This document shows, piece by piece, positions 17,493 through 25,764 of a stretch of DNA of 64,000 nucleotides; the first letter of the stretch is position 1, and the number at the start of each line of letters is the position of its first letter. Origin of the DNA: Methylobacterium radiotolerans JCM 2831 (GTDB lineage: Bacteria; Pseudomonadota; Alphaproteobacteria; Rhizobiales; Beijerinckiaceae); assembly GCF_000019725.1 (NCBI RefSeq), contig NC_010510.1, forward strand, positions 152,501 through 216,500, written 5' to 3'. The position numbers were made by a program, and so were the translations under genes. The notes under the pieces are model-generated. The model worked only from the letters and a program-made list of their open reading frames with translations. It was not told the DNA's origin and made no database searches.

Positions 17493-18089
17493 CTAGGAAG
17501 TCGGGTAGCCGAGCGCGGCCCGGAAGCGGTTCTTGACGTGGACGCCGTCCCGCGGCGGCAGGACGCGCGGTGGGTTCTCGGGACGGATCTTGATCGCCGC
17601 GAAGGTCAGGCCCGCCCGGGCGGCGACCCGGTCGCGGAGGGTGTCGAGGCCGGCGCTGTCGGCGATCGCCCGGCTCCACGGGAAGCCGCAGGCCTCCGCG
17701 ACCCCCTCGAGCGCCAGGCCGCGGCCGGCGTGGCTCGCCTGCATGCCGGTCTCGCCGTAATGGCCGTTGTCGAGGACCGCGACGGTCAGGTTCGGCGGTC
17801 GCTGCAGGGCGATCGTCGCGAGCCCGCCGAGCCCCATCAGCATCTCGCCGTCGCCGGTGATCACCAGGACGGGTCGCGCCGGCTGGGCGACGGCGAGGCC
17901 GAGGCCGACCGTGGCGGCCGAGCCCATCGCCGCCCACAGGTAGTAGTTTCCGGGATGGTCGCCCGCCGCCATAACGTCGTAGGAGGGCGAGCCGAGCCCG
18001 GTGATGACCAGCAGATCGTCCCGGCCGGCCAGGAGCCGCGCCACGGCCTCCCGGCGCTCCAGCGGCCCGCCCGCGCTCACTTCAGCCAC
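17493..18089 (-). CDS. TPP-dependent 2-oxoacid decarboxylase, catalytic (beta) subunit
   Basis: A 198-residue protein with the C-terminal TPP-binding domain of split decarboxylases such as sulfopyruvate decarboxylase ComE and phosphonopyruvate decarboxylase. The pyrophosphate/Mg motif is ITGDGEMLMGLGGLATIA, with the metal-binding Asn about 25 residues later in VAVLDNGHYGETG. GTG 18089 has GGAGAG five bases ahead and overlaps the alpha-subunit end; GTG 18080 is a possible later start. It pairs with the upstream alpha subunit to make one active enzyme. The actual 2-oxoacid cannot be told from sequence. Confidence 0.82.
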   Translation of the reverse strand: MAEVSAGGPLERREAVARLLAGRDDLLVITGLGSPSYDVMAAGDHPGNYYLWAAMGSAATVGLGLAVAQPARPVLVITGDGEMLMGLGGLATIALQRPPNLTVAVLDNGHYGETGMQASHAGRGLALEGVAEACGFPWSRAIADSAGLDTLRDRVAARAGLTFAAIKIRPENPPRVLPPRDGVHVKNRFRAALGYPTS

Positions 18090-18613
18090 GACTTCTCTCC
18101 GATCAGTCGCTGCCCCAGCAGCAGGGCGCAGGCGGCGTCGCCCTCGAACGCCATGGTGGCGGCGCCGTGCAGGAGCGGCGCGACGGCGTCCGGCGCGTCG
18201 GCCCGCCACGTCATCACGCCCATGAGCTTCAGGGACGCCTCGGTGGCCTGCCCCATGGGGTTCTGCCAGGGATTGAACTCGGCCCAGTCGCCGCGCATCG
18301 TGACGACCATGAGGAGCGGGAAGCCGCCGCAGGCCGGCAGCGCCAGGGTGTTGATGCAGTTGCCGACCCCGCTCGATTGCAGCAGCAGCGCCCCGCGCTG
18401 CCCGCCGAGCCAGGCTCCCGCGAGGTAGCCGATCCCTTCCTCTTCCGTGGTCAGCACGACGGCGTTGAGATCCGGGTCGGCCTCGGCGAGGCGGATCGCG
18501 GTCGCGTGCCCCGCGTCGGGCACGTAGGCCACGTGCCGGACGCCCGCCGTCTTGAGTCCGCGGAAGACGTCGCGGCGCCAGTCCGCCGCGTGGTCCGGTT
18601 CCTGGCCCGTCAT
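18077..18613 (-). CDS. TPP-dependent 2-oxoacid decarboxylase, alpha subunit (ComD-like)
   Basis: A 178-residue protein with the N-terminal pyrimidine-binding domain. It includes the activating glutamate in VVLTTEEEGIGYLAGAWLGG, followed by ALLLQSSGVGNCINTLALP and LLMVVTMRGDWAEFNPWQNP, typical of sulfopyruvate/phosphonopyruvate decarboxylase alpha chains. It overlaps the beta gene by 13 bases. With the downstream propeller and hydratase it lies under the LysR gene on the same strand, so it is probably part of one inducible catabolic operon. Confidence 0.82.
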   Translation of the reverse strand: MTGQEPDHAADWRRDVFRGLKTAGVRHVAYVPDAGHATAIRLAEADPDLNAVVLTTEEEGIGYLAGAWLGGQRGALLLQSSGVGNCINTLALPACGGFPLLMVVTMRGDWAEFNPWQNPMGQATEASLKLMGVMTWRADAPDAVAPLLHGAATMAFEGDAACALLLGQRLIGEKSWLK

Positions 18614-18754
18614 CGCCCCCTCATCCCTGCCGCCCTGACCCGTCGGTCGTGGCCGACCCCCGCCGGTTCGGAATGGATCGTAGAGGCGCCGGCCCGGCCC
18701 GGGCCAATAGCAATCGGCGAAACGAGAGATGCCGCGGATGTCTAGCTCGGGCGG

Positions 18755-19720
18755 CTAGGCTCGAGCGTCCCGGCCAGACGCGTGGGCCGCCCGCGACGCG
18801 TCCAGCACCTGGCCCATCCAGACGCCGCGCGCGGCGAGATCGGCCGCGATCCCGATCACCGTCTCGCCCACGAGGCGCGCGGCGCGGCTCACCGGCCGGT
18901 CGGCGGGATAGGCGACGACCAGCTCGCGGGTCGGACTGGGATCCGTGAGCGGCGCCGCCGTGAGGTCGCCCGCCGCCACCATGGCGTGGACCGGCGCCAG
19001 CGGCAGCACGGTGGCCCCGATTCCGGCGCGCACCAGGTTGATCAGCGACTGGAACGAGTCCGCCTCGACGACCACGCGGAGCTCGATGCCGGCCCGCCGG
19101 GCACAGTCGTGGGCGATGTCGCGCAGCATGTGACCGGGGCTCGGCAGGACGAGGTCCATGCCGGCGAGGCCGGCGAAGGGCACGGGCGCGCCCGGCTCCT
19201 CCCGGCCGCCCGGGCCGACGAGGAGCAGCGTCTCGATCATGATCGGGACGATGCGCAGCGTGTGCAGGCGGCGCGGGTTGTACGACACGGCCACGTCGAT
19301 CTGCCCGCGCTGCAGCCAGTCGAGGATGTGCCCGCTATAGGCCGCGCTCAGCCGGACCGCGAGGTCGGGATGCGTGCGCCGGAGCGCCGTGACGAGCGGC
19401 ACCGTCACGATCTCGGCGACGGTCGGCGTGGTGCCGACCGAGACCGTGCCCCGGAACGACGTGCGACCGGACGCGACCGTGTCGCGGATCGCCTCCATCT
19501 CGGCCATCACGCGGCTCGCGTGCACCAGCACCGCGCGCCCGGTCTCGGTGATGACCATGCCGCGCCCGTGGCGCTCGAACAGGTCGGTACCGAGTTCCTG
19601 CTCCAGCTGGCGGATCTGCCGGCTGAGGGCAGGCTGGGCGATGTTGAGCCGGTCGGCCGCCTTGCTGACGCTGCCGAGTTCGGCGACGTGGATCAGCGTT
19701 CTGAGCTGCGCAATGTCCAT
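18755..19720 (-). CDS. LysR-family transcriptional regulator
   Basis: A 321-residue LTTR. The N-terminal winged HTH reads MDIAQLRTLIHVAELGSVSK, AADRLNIAQPALSRQIRQLE and LFERHGRGMVITETG. A periplasmic-binding-protein-like effector domain follows (from about 90; TVSVGTTPTVAEIVTVPLV, LILPL-type strands). Start 19720 was chosen because the HTH begins at once; ATG 19753 adds 11 residues. It sits between the decarboxylase operon (same strand) and a divergent MFS/binding-protein operon, with a T-N11-A dyad in the gap, so it likely controls both arms. Confidence 0.9.
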   Translation of the reverse strand: MDIAQLRTLIHVAELGSVSKAADRLNIAQPALSRQIRQLEQELGTDLFERHGRGMVITETGRAVLVHASRVMAEMEAIRDTVASGRTSFRGTVSVGTTPTVAEIVTVPLVTALRRTHPDLAVRLSAAYSGHILDWLQRGQIDVAVSYNPRRLHTLRIVPIMIETLLLVGPGGREEPGAPVPFAGLAGMDLVLPSPGHMLRDIAHDCARRAGIELRVVVEADSFQSLINLVRAGIGATVLPLAPVHAMVAAGDLTAAPLTDPSPTRELVVAYPADRPVSRAARLVGETVIGIAADLAARGVWMGQVLDASRAAHASGRDARA

Positions 19721-19804
19721 GGCGATCCACGCGGCGGCCGGGTCCTGCAGCATTACCGGCCGGGCTCCGGGCGCGTTCCCCGGCCGATCGCGACCGCGCG
19801 CCGG

Positions 19805-19821
19805 TATCGTCCCGGGCGATA
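19805..19821. promoter_or_regulatory. LysR-type operator candidate
   Basis: TATCG (19805-19809), 7 bases, CGATA (19817-19821) is a perfect interrupted dyad with the LTTR spacing T-N11-A (19807 to 19819). A second palindrome, GGTATACC, follows at 19825-19832. Both lie in the 272-base gap between the LysR gene and the divergent MFS gene, as expected for an LTTR activation/repression site. Confidence 0.65.
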
Positions 19822-19992
19822 GCAGGTATACCGAAAGGGTCTTACCGTTGACCGCCGCCACGGCTCGATAAGGGGTCCGCACGTCCGAGTCTCCCGGACC
19901 GAAGCGCCGGGCCTCGGACCCACACCTGCAGGCACGACGACCGCCCGGCGCGTCCGGGCGGCGATCGCCGCCGCGGTCAACGAGGATGCGCC

Positions 19993-21300
19993 ATGATCGG
20001 CTCGCGCAGGTTCGCGGTCTACGGGGGCCTCTTCCTGCTCACCTTCGTGAGCTACGTCGACCGCGTGAATCTCTCGGTCGCGGCGGCACCGATCGCCGCC
20101 ACGTTCAGGCTGTCGCCGATCCAGCTGGGCTACGTGTTCTCGGCGTTCCTCTGGACCTACGTGCTGCTCCTCATCCCGATGGGCATCGCTGCCGACCGGT
20201 TCGGCGGCCGCACCCTCACGGCCGCCGCGCTGGCCGTCTGGTCGCTGGCGGCGGTCTGGACCGGGCTCGCCGCCTCGCTGCCGGCCCTGTACCTGGCCCG
20301 GCTGGCGCTCGGGGCCGGCGAGGCGGCGAACTATCCCGCCGGCGGCCACATCGCCTGCGCCTGGGCCCCGCGGGACGAGCGGGGCCTCGCCACCGCCTGC
20401 CTGAACAGCGGGTCCTACGCGGGGCTGTGCCTCGGGGCGCCCCTCGTCGGCTGGCTCGTCACGGTCTTCGGCTGGCGGGAATCGTTCTGGATCGCCGGCG
20501 GCCTCGGGCTCGTCCTGGCCGCCGCGTGGTTCGCCCTGTACCGGGCGCCGGAGGCGGCCGCGTGGCTGACCGACGCGGAGCGCGCCCACATCCTGAGCCG
20601 TCGCGGCCCGCAGGGGCGGACCGCGGGCGCGGCGTCCGGCCTGCCCGTCACGCGTCTGCTGCGCAGCCCGTCGATGTGGGCGCTCGCGATCACGCAGGGC
20701 TGCACCGTCTACACCAGCTACCTGTTCATGACCTGGCTGCCGAACTACCTCGCGGTGAGCCGCGGCCTCGACGTGCTGAAGAGCAGCCTGTTCACCGCGA
20801 TCCCCTACGGCATCGCCGCGCTGGTCGGCCTCGCCGTGGGCGCCCTGAGCGACCGGCTCCTGCGCCAGCCCGGAGCGACGTCCGACGACCGACGCAAGCT
20901 GATCGCCGGACTCCTCCTCGCCTCGTCGGTCATCCTCGCCACGCCGCTCGTCCAGCCGGTCTGGCTCATCCTCTGCCTGTTCGGAGTGTCGCTGAGCTGC
21001 GTCGGGACCGTGGCCGGCCTCAACATCGCCCTCACCGTCGACCTCTTGGAGGACGGCGCCGCCAACGGCGCGGCCGTCAGCCTGCTCATCGTCGGCGGGA
21101 ACACGTTCGGCCTCGCCGCCCCCATCATCACCGGCTACGTCGTGGCGGGCACCGGCGGCTTCGCCGGCGCGTTCCTGATCGCGGGCGCGCTGCTCCTGGC
21201 GGGGGCGCTGATCGTCCTGCTCGGCGCGCGTCGTCCGATCCGCGGGGCGGCCCCGCCGCTGCCCGCCGCGCCGGTTCCCCTGCGCGCCGCGAGCCGCTGA
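19993..21300 (+). CDS. MFS transporter, anion:cation symporter (ACS) type
   Basis: A 435-residue, 12-helix carrier. The N-terminus (FVSYVDRVNLSVAAAPIAAT) and the loop motif between helices 2 and 3 (GIAADRFGGR) are typical of ACS carriers for organic anions such as glucarate, phthalate or hydroxylated aromatic acids. ARLALGAGEAANYPAGGH is the helix-4 motif. It is divergent from the LysR gene and three bases ahead of the binding protein. It presumably imports the acid that the decarboxylase/hydratase operon degrades. Confidence 0.88.
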   Translation: MIGSRRFAVYGGLFLLTFVSYVDRVNLSVAAAPIAATFRLSPIQLGYVFSAFLWTYVLLLIPMGIAADRFGGRTLTAAALAVWSLAAVWTGLAASLPALYLARLALGAGEAANYPAGGHIACAWAPRDERGLATACLNSGSYAGLCLGAPLVGWLVTVFGWRESFWIAGGLGLVLAAAWFALYRAPEAAAWLTDAERAHILSRRGPQGRTAGAASGLPVTRLLRSPSMWALAITQGCTVYTSYLFMTWLPNYLAVSRGLDVLKSSLFTAIPYGIAALVGLAVGALSDRLLRQPGATSDDRRKLIAGLLLASSVILATPLVQPVWLILCLFGVSLSCVGTVAGLNIALTVDLLEDGAANGAAVSLLIVGGNTFGLAAPIITGYVVAGTGGFAGAFLIAGALLLAGALIVLLGARRPIRGAAPPLPAAPVPLRAASR

Positions 21301-21303
21301 CCG

Positions 21304-22212
21304 ATGACCGGGCTCACCTTCGCGGCCGTGTCGCGGAACTACTTCAACCTCCCGGTCTGGATCGCGCAGCACGCCGGCCTGTTCGCCGAGGAGGGCCTCA
21401 CCGTGGCGATCGAGCTCCACGAGGGCGTCGATGCCGTGACCGAGCGGTTGCGCGACGGGCGGGTCGACCTCGCCTACGGCATCACCGAGCACGTCGTCCT
21501 CGACCGGGAGGCCGGGGGCCACCTCACGATCGTCGGCGGCAACGTCAACAAGCTGCCGTTCTCCCTGATCGCCCGCCCGGAGATCCGGGACGTGTCGGGC
21601 CTGCGCGGCAAGGTGATCGGCGTCTCGTCCCTGGAGGCGGGCAGCTCGTCCCTGGTGATGAAGCTGCTCGCCGCCCGCGGGCTCACCTATCCCGGCGACT
21701 ACGCGTTGCGGGCCGTCGGACCCATCCTGGCGCGCTGGGAGCTGCTCCAGAGCGGCGCGATCGACGCCGGCCTGCAGGGGGCCCCGCTCGACGCCGTCGC
21801 GATCGACGCGGGTTTCAGCGTCGTGTGCGACCCCCGCGCGGACGTCCCGGACTTCCAGTTCACGTCCCTGAACGTCGACGCGCGCTGGGCCGCGGAGAAC
21901 GCGGCGATTCTCACGCGCTTCCTGCGGGCGTTCGTGCGCGCCCACGCGCTGTTCTACCGGGATCCGGACACCGCGACCCGCGTCGCGGCGATCGAGACCG
22001 GCGTGGCGCCCGCCTACCTCGCCAGGGCGTGGCAGACCTACACGGACGAAGCGATCTTCCCCCGCGACGGCGACGCGAGCACGGCCGCGGTCCAGGCCCT
22101 GATCGAGGTCAGCGCGCTGATCCGCGCGTTGCCGAACCGCCGTCATTCGGAGGCGGACCGCTACATCGACCGGCGCTACCTGCGCGCGGCGCACCGCTCC
22201 TTGTCGTCGTGA
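21304..22212 (+). CDS. ABC-type substrate-binding protein of the SsuA/THI5 group without signal peptide
   Basis: A 302-residue periplasmic-binding-protein fold: NYFNLPVWIAQHAGLFAEEG, DLAYGITEHVVLDREAGGHL, LRGKVIGVSSLEAGSSSLVM and LQSGAIDAGLQGAPLDAVAI match the NMT1/THI5-like family of sulfonate, nitrate and pyrimidine binders. It begins MTGLTFAAVSRN directly with the first beta strand and has no signal peptide or lipobox, so it should be cytoplasmic. No permease or ATPase is near. It may be a sensor, an enzyme like THI5, or part of a scattered transporter. It is probably co-transcribed with the MFS gene. Confidence 0.78.
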   Translation: MTGLTFAAVSRNYFNLPVWIAQHAGLFAEEGLTVAIELHEGVDAVTERLRDGRVDLAYGITEHVVLDREAGGHLTIVGGNVNKLPFSLIARPEIRDVSGLRGKVIGVSSLEAGSSSLVMKLLAARGLTYPGDYALRAVGPILARWELLQSGAIDAGLQGAPLDAVAIDAGFSVVCDPRADVPDFQFTSLNVDARWAAENAAILTRFLRAFVRAHALFYRDPDTATRVAAIETGVAPAYLARAWQTYTDEAIFPRDGDASTAAVQALIEVSALIRALPNRRHSEADRYIDRRYLRAAHRSLSS

Positions 22213-22383
22213 CGCTCGCACCCGCCTGAGACCCGGCCCACCCGACCGGTTGCCGTCCGCCTGGCAGAGCGCGCCGGGGCACGCGCCGGACTGCGCCTCG
22301 CCGGTCACCGGGTGTATCCTTCCCGCGCCGACGGCGAACGGGGACGGGACGTCCCGCACCGACGCGTCCAGACGGAGGCCCCC

Positions 22384-23163
22384 ATGATGACGCGCAGAAC
22401 GCTGAACCGCGCGCTCGCCGCCAGCGCGGCGGCCGCGCTGCTTCCCGGTGCGGCCGAGGCCCAGGACCCGCCGCGGGCGCGCAACGTCGTGCTGGTGCAC
22501 GGGCTGTTCGCCGACGGGTCGTGCTGGTCCGAAGTGATCCCGCACCTGCAGGCGGCCGGCCTCACCGTCACCTCCGTGCAGAACCCGCTGACCACCTTCG
22601 AGGAGGCGGTGGCCGCGGCGCAGCGCGTGCTGGCACGGCAGGAAGGGCCGACCGTGCTGGTCGGTCACTCATTCTCCGGCATGATCGTGACCGAGGCCGG
22701 TATCGACCCGAAGGTCTCGGCCCTGGTCTACGTCGCGGCCCGGGCGCCGGACGCGAACGAGGACTACGCGGCGTTGGCCAGAACCTACCCGACACCGCCC
22801 GCCGCGGCCGGAATCGTGTTCGACGGTGACGAGGGGCGCCTGAGCGAGGCAGCGTTCCTGCGGGATTTCGCGGGCGATCTGCCGGCCGAGAGGGCCCGGG
22901 TGCTGTTCGCGGTCCAGCAGCCGTTCCGCAAGGCCCTGTTGACGGGACGGACCACCCACGCGGCCTGGCGCTCGAAGCCGAGCTTCTACGCGGTGTCGAC
23001 CGAGGATCGGACCATCGACCCGGACCTCGAACGGTTCATGGCCAAGCGCATGAACGCGCGGACCGTCGAGCTCAAGGCGAGCCACCTGTCGCTGATCTCG
23101 CGCGCTCCGGACATCGCGGACCTCATCCTGGAGGCGGCCGGCCAGCCGCGCCGCCGGCGCTGA
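22384..23163 (+). CDS. Exported alpha/beta hydrolase
   Basis: A 259-residue protein with an N-terminal export signal (MMTRRTLNRALAASAAAALL, cleavage near AEAQ), possibly Tat-type given the paired arginines. The fold shows the oxyanion strand VVLVHGLFADGSCWSEVI, nucleophile elbow GHSFSG (Ser96), acid in VSTEDRTIDPDLE and a C-terminal His in ASHLSLISRAPDI. This is the group annotated as esterase or alkyl/salicylate esterase-like hydrolases; the substrate is unknown. The nearest in-frame ATG after the clearly noncoding leader was taken as start. Confidence 0.85.
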   Translation: MMTRRTLNRALAASAAAALLPGAAEAQDPPRARNVVLVHGLFADGSCWSEVIPHLQAAGLTVTSVQNPLTTFEEAVAAAQRVLARQEGPTVLVGHSFSGMIVTEAGIDPKVSALVYVAARAPDANEDYAALARTYPTPPAAAGIVFDGDEGRLSEAAFLRDFAGDLPAERARVLFAVQQPFRKALLTGRTTHAAWRSKPSFYAVSTEDRTIDPDLERFMAKRMNARTVELKASHLSLISRAPDIADLILEAAGQPRRRR

Positions 23164-23187
23164 CCGGGCGCGCTCCGCGGTGCTACT

Positions 23188-23220
23188 GATCCCTTGGCGA
23201 TCCCTTGGCGATCCCCTGGC
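23188..23220. repeat. Three 11-bp tandem repeats
   Basis: GATCCCTTGGC occurs at 23188-23198 and 23199-23209 and, with one change, at 23210-23220. It lies between the hydrolase stop and the thioesterase start, about one helical turn per unit, so it could be a protein-binding array or simple slippage. Confidence 0.7.
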
Positions 23221-23346
23221 GGGTCGAGGGGCGGGCCGGGGCAGGGGAGGGGAGGGCTGCGTGCGGCGAAGGCCCGAGGCTGGCCGGACGCGGTCGCGCG
23301 GCCCTACCTATCGGTGGTCGGGCTGAAACGGATCTGGAGCGCGCGC

Positions 23347-23760
23347 ATGCAGGACATCCCATTGGGTGCGAAGGGGAGCTTCGCCATGCTGGTCGGGCCG
23401 TCACATCTGGCCAGCCAGTTCAAGGACAACATCCTGCCGCCGGTCTTCGCCACGCCGATGATGGTCTTGATCATGGAGAACGCGGCGCTGAACGCCGTTC
23501 GCCAATACCTCGATCCCGGTGAGAGCGCCGTCGGAACGAAGGTGGACGTGACCCACATGGCGGCGACGCCGGTCGGCCACCGCGTCCGGGCAGAGGCCGA
23601 GGTCGTCGGCGTCGCCGGACGCCAGATCCAGTTCCGCGTCGCGGCCTGGGACGAGACGGAGCAGATCGGGGCCGGGACGCACGAGCGGATGATCGTCGAC
23701 ATCGAGCGGCTCGGCAAGCGGCTCGCCGGTAAGCAGGCCGCGCCGTCGCGGCGCGTGTAG
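23347..23760 (+). CDS. Hotdog-fold thioesterase resembling fluoroacetyl-CoA thioesterase FlK
   Basis: A 137-residue hotdog thioesterase. The FlK catalytic residues are conserved with identical spacing: Thr36 (FATPMM), Glu44 (IMENAAL) and His70 (DVTHMAATPVGHR), eight and 26 residues apart as in FlK (Thr42, Glu50, His76). LDPGESAVGTKVDV and GTHERMIVDIERL also match. FlK hydrolyses fluoroacetyl-CoA; relatives act on other small acyl-CoAs, and I cannot tell fluorine specificity from sequence. ATG 23347 gives the normal length. It is preceded by the 11-bp repeats. Confidence 0.85.
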   Translation: MQDIPLGAKGSFAMLVGPSHLASQFKDNILPPVFATPMMVLIMENAALNAVRQYLDPGESAVGTKVDVTHMAATPVGHRVRAEAEVVGVAGRQIQFRVAAWDETEQIGAGTHERMIVDIERLGKRLAGKQAAPSRRV

Positions 23761-23785
23761 TCCGGCGCGGCTCGGCACCGCCAAC

Positions 23786-23817
23786 GGACGCGCATTCACG
23801 GCGAAGAACGCGCGTCC
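23786..23817. terminator. Convergent hairpin between thioesterase and HhH gene
   Basis: GGACGCGC (23786-23793) and GCGCGTCC (23810-23817) form a perfect 8-bp stem around a 16-base loop, in the gap between two convergent genes. Confidence 0.4.
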
Positions 23818-23878
23818 CCTGGAGGGCTCACTCCTGACGGCTCGGCGGAGCCAAGCTCTGTCCTGAGGATCGCGACGC

Positions 23879-24487
23879 TCAATCGGGGCGGCCGGCGCCC
23901 GCGGCATCGGTCTGCCGCACCGCGACGGCAGCCTTGATCGCCTCGTAATCGGCCTTCTTCAGGACACGCCGGGTCACGAGATCCTCCGGGGACGCGTAGG
24001 GCCGGAACGCGATGATCCTGCGTCCGATCATGCCGGCCCCGAGGGCGTTCAGCTCCTCGACGGACGCCGTGTTGAGGTCGACGCCCTGACCCGGAGAGGC
24101 CGGCGGCTGGCCCGAGCCGGACGCGCTGTCGGCCGGCTGCGGCGGCATCGGCCTCGCCGCCGCCCCGCCCGCGGTCGGAGCATCCGGCGGTACTGCCGGG
24201 ATTGCCGCCGAGATTGCCGCCGAGGACGGCGGGGGGGCCGCCGCCCCGGTCCGCGGCGCCGGGGCGACGCGCTGGGCAGATCCGGAACCCGGCCCCGGAT
24301 ACACGGAGCGGATGCTCTCTCCCTGGGGATCAATCCCGGATCGGTCCTGCTTGGACACGGGTATCGTCGTGGACGCTTGCCTGTCGCGGCTCGCGTGAGG
24401 ACGGGGTCCGTAGGAAACCCAGAGGCCCGCCAGGACGACTGCGGCCACCGCCAGACCGGCGCTGATGGACAGCGTGGATCGGCTCAT
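23879..24487 (-). CDS. Membrane-anchored helix-hairpin-helix protein (ComEA-like C-terminus)
   Basis: A 202-residue protein. One N-terminal membrane helix (about 5-25; SISAGLAVAAVVLAGLWVSY) is followed by a 100-residue Pro/Ala-rich linker and a C-terminal HhH domain (VDLNTASVEELNALGAGMIG, then RIIAFRPYASPEDLVTRRVL). ComEA-type HhH domains bind double-stranded DNA without sequence preference in the periplasm; some such domains bind proteins instead. ATG 24487 is preceded by AGGAGG at ideal distance. No competence genes are nearby. Confidence 0.8.
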   Translation of the reverse strand: MSRSTLSISAGLAVAAVVLAGLWVSYGPRPHASRDRQASTTIPVSKQDRSGIDPQGESIRSVYPGPGSGSAQRVAPAPRTGAAAPPPSSAAISAAIPAVPPDAPTAGGAAARPMPPQPADSASGSGQPPASPGQGVDLNTASVEELNALGAGMIGRRIIAFRPYASPEDLVTRRVLKKADYEAIKAAVAVRQTDAAGAGRPD

Positions 24488-24802
24488 TCTCACGACCTCC
24501 TCTTGGCGGGCGGGGGACTGCCCCACGGCGATGGCACGATCGAGGCGGGCTAACCCAGCCCGAGCGGCATCGCCATCCGCCGCGCGAGGTTCGCTGATCC
24601 GAATCGTGCGGCGCACTGGCGCAGCCACCAAACCGGCGCAGTCTCCAGGCTGGAGCGGGCCGTGCGGCGAAGCGGTCGGCCGGATACGCCGCTCCGGCAG
24701 GTGGACGGGCCCGTGATCTGGACCCGCGCGGCCCGGTCCGAGCCTGGAAGGGCGCCCGCGCGAGACGGTACGTCTGATAATGCCCTTTCGCGGATCCCGT
24801 GG
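24488..24802. other. Intergenic stretch, no gene seen
   Basis: 315 bases between the HhH gene start and the end of the reductase gene. Reading frames here lack starts and family similarity. The HhH promoter should lie in the left part. Confidence 0.5.
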
Positions 24803-25750
24803 TCAGAGGTCGAGTGTCACGGCGTCCCGCGCGCGCGAGACGCAAGCCATCATGCGGCTCCGGCGCTTGGTGAGCGGCAGCACCGCGTCGCGGTGGATGA
24901 CCGTGCCGTCGCGATAGCCGCACTCGCAGGAGCCGCAGACGCCGAGCTCGCAGGAGGACGGCAGGTCGAACCCCGCGCGGCGCAGCACGTCGAGCAGGGA
25001 CCGGTCGGCGGGGACGTGGAGCACCTGGCCGGTGGAGGCGATGCGCGCCTCGAACGGCTCCGGCACGAAGCCCTCGTCGCGCAGCGGCTCGAAATGCTCG
25101 CTGTGCACCCGCTCGACGGGCCAGCCCCGCGCGACCAGGCCCGTCTGCACCGCGTCCATGAGGCGCCGCGGCCCGCAGGCGTAGACGTGCGTCCCGGCCT
25201 CGGCCGGGCCGAGGGCGCCGGGATCGAGGCGCCGCCCCTCGGACCCGAACCAGCAGCTGAGGCGCGGCCCGCAGACCGTCCGCACCTCCGCCAGCAGCGG
25301 CGCCTGCCCGGGGGAGGGGGCGCAGAGATGGAACGCGTACTCGGCCCCCGACGCGGAGAGCGCGCGCGCCATGGCGAGCAGGGGCGTCACCCCGATCCCG
25401 CCGGCCACGAGCAGGTGGCGGCGGGCGTCGGGCTCGAGGGGGAAGTTGTTGCGGGGCGCGGAGACGTGGGCGAACGCGCCCGGCGCGAGCGTGTCGTGTG
25501 CCCAGGCCGAGCCGCCCCGGCCGACCGGCTCCCGCTTGATCGCGATCTCGTAACGGCCCCGGTCGGCCGGGTCGCCGCACAGCGAGTACTGCCGGACCCG
25601 ACCATCCGGCAGGCGCAGGTCGACGTGGGCGCCGGCCGTCCAGGCGGGGAGTTCCGGGCGCGCGGGATGGACGAGGCTGAGGTGCAGCACCTCCGGCGTC
25701 GTCGCGACCGCCTCGGCGACGCGCAGCTTCATGATCAGGCGGGCCGTCAT
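24803..25750 (-). CDS. PDR/VanB-type FMN, NAD(P)H and [2Fe-2S] oxidoreductase
   Basis: A 315-residue reductase with the phthalate dioxygenase reductase layout. The FMN domain includes RQYSLCGDP and APRNNFPLEPDA. The NAD domain includes LVAGGIGVTPLLAMARAL and YACGPRRLMDAV. The C-terminal plant-type ferredoxin domain has cysteines in SSCELGVCGSCECGY and a fourth in MMACVSRA. It passes electrons from NAD(P)H through flavin and Fe-S cluster to a partner enzyme. Such reductases usually serve Rieske oxygenases; none is present. It is 14 bases behind the MOSC gene, which is the likeliest partner. Confidence 0.9.
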   Translation of the reverse strand: MTARLIMKLRVAEAVATTPEVLHLSLVHPARPELPAWTAGAHVDLRLPDGRVRQYSLCGDPADRGRYEIAIKREPVGRGGSAWAHDTLAPGAFAHVSAPRNNFPLEPDARRHLLVAGGIGVTPLLAMARALSASGAEYAFHLCAPSPGQAPLLAEVRTVCGPRLSCWFGSEGRRLDPGALGPAEAGTHVYACGPRRLMDAVQTGLVARGWPVERVHSEHFEPLRDEGFVPEPFEARIASTGQVLHVPADRSLLDVLRRAGFDLPSSCELGVCGSCECGYRDGTVIHRDAVLPLTKRRSRMMACVSRARDAVTLDL

Positions 25751-25764
25751 CGCGCGCAGCTCCG

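Noticed and set aside
19753..22668. A 971-codon minus-strand open frame covering the MFS and binding-protein genes
   Set aside because: It has low-complexity Arg/Gly/Ala composition and no domain; the plus-strand genes are unmistakable.
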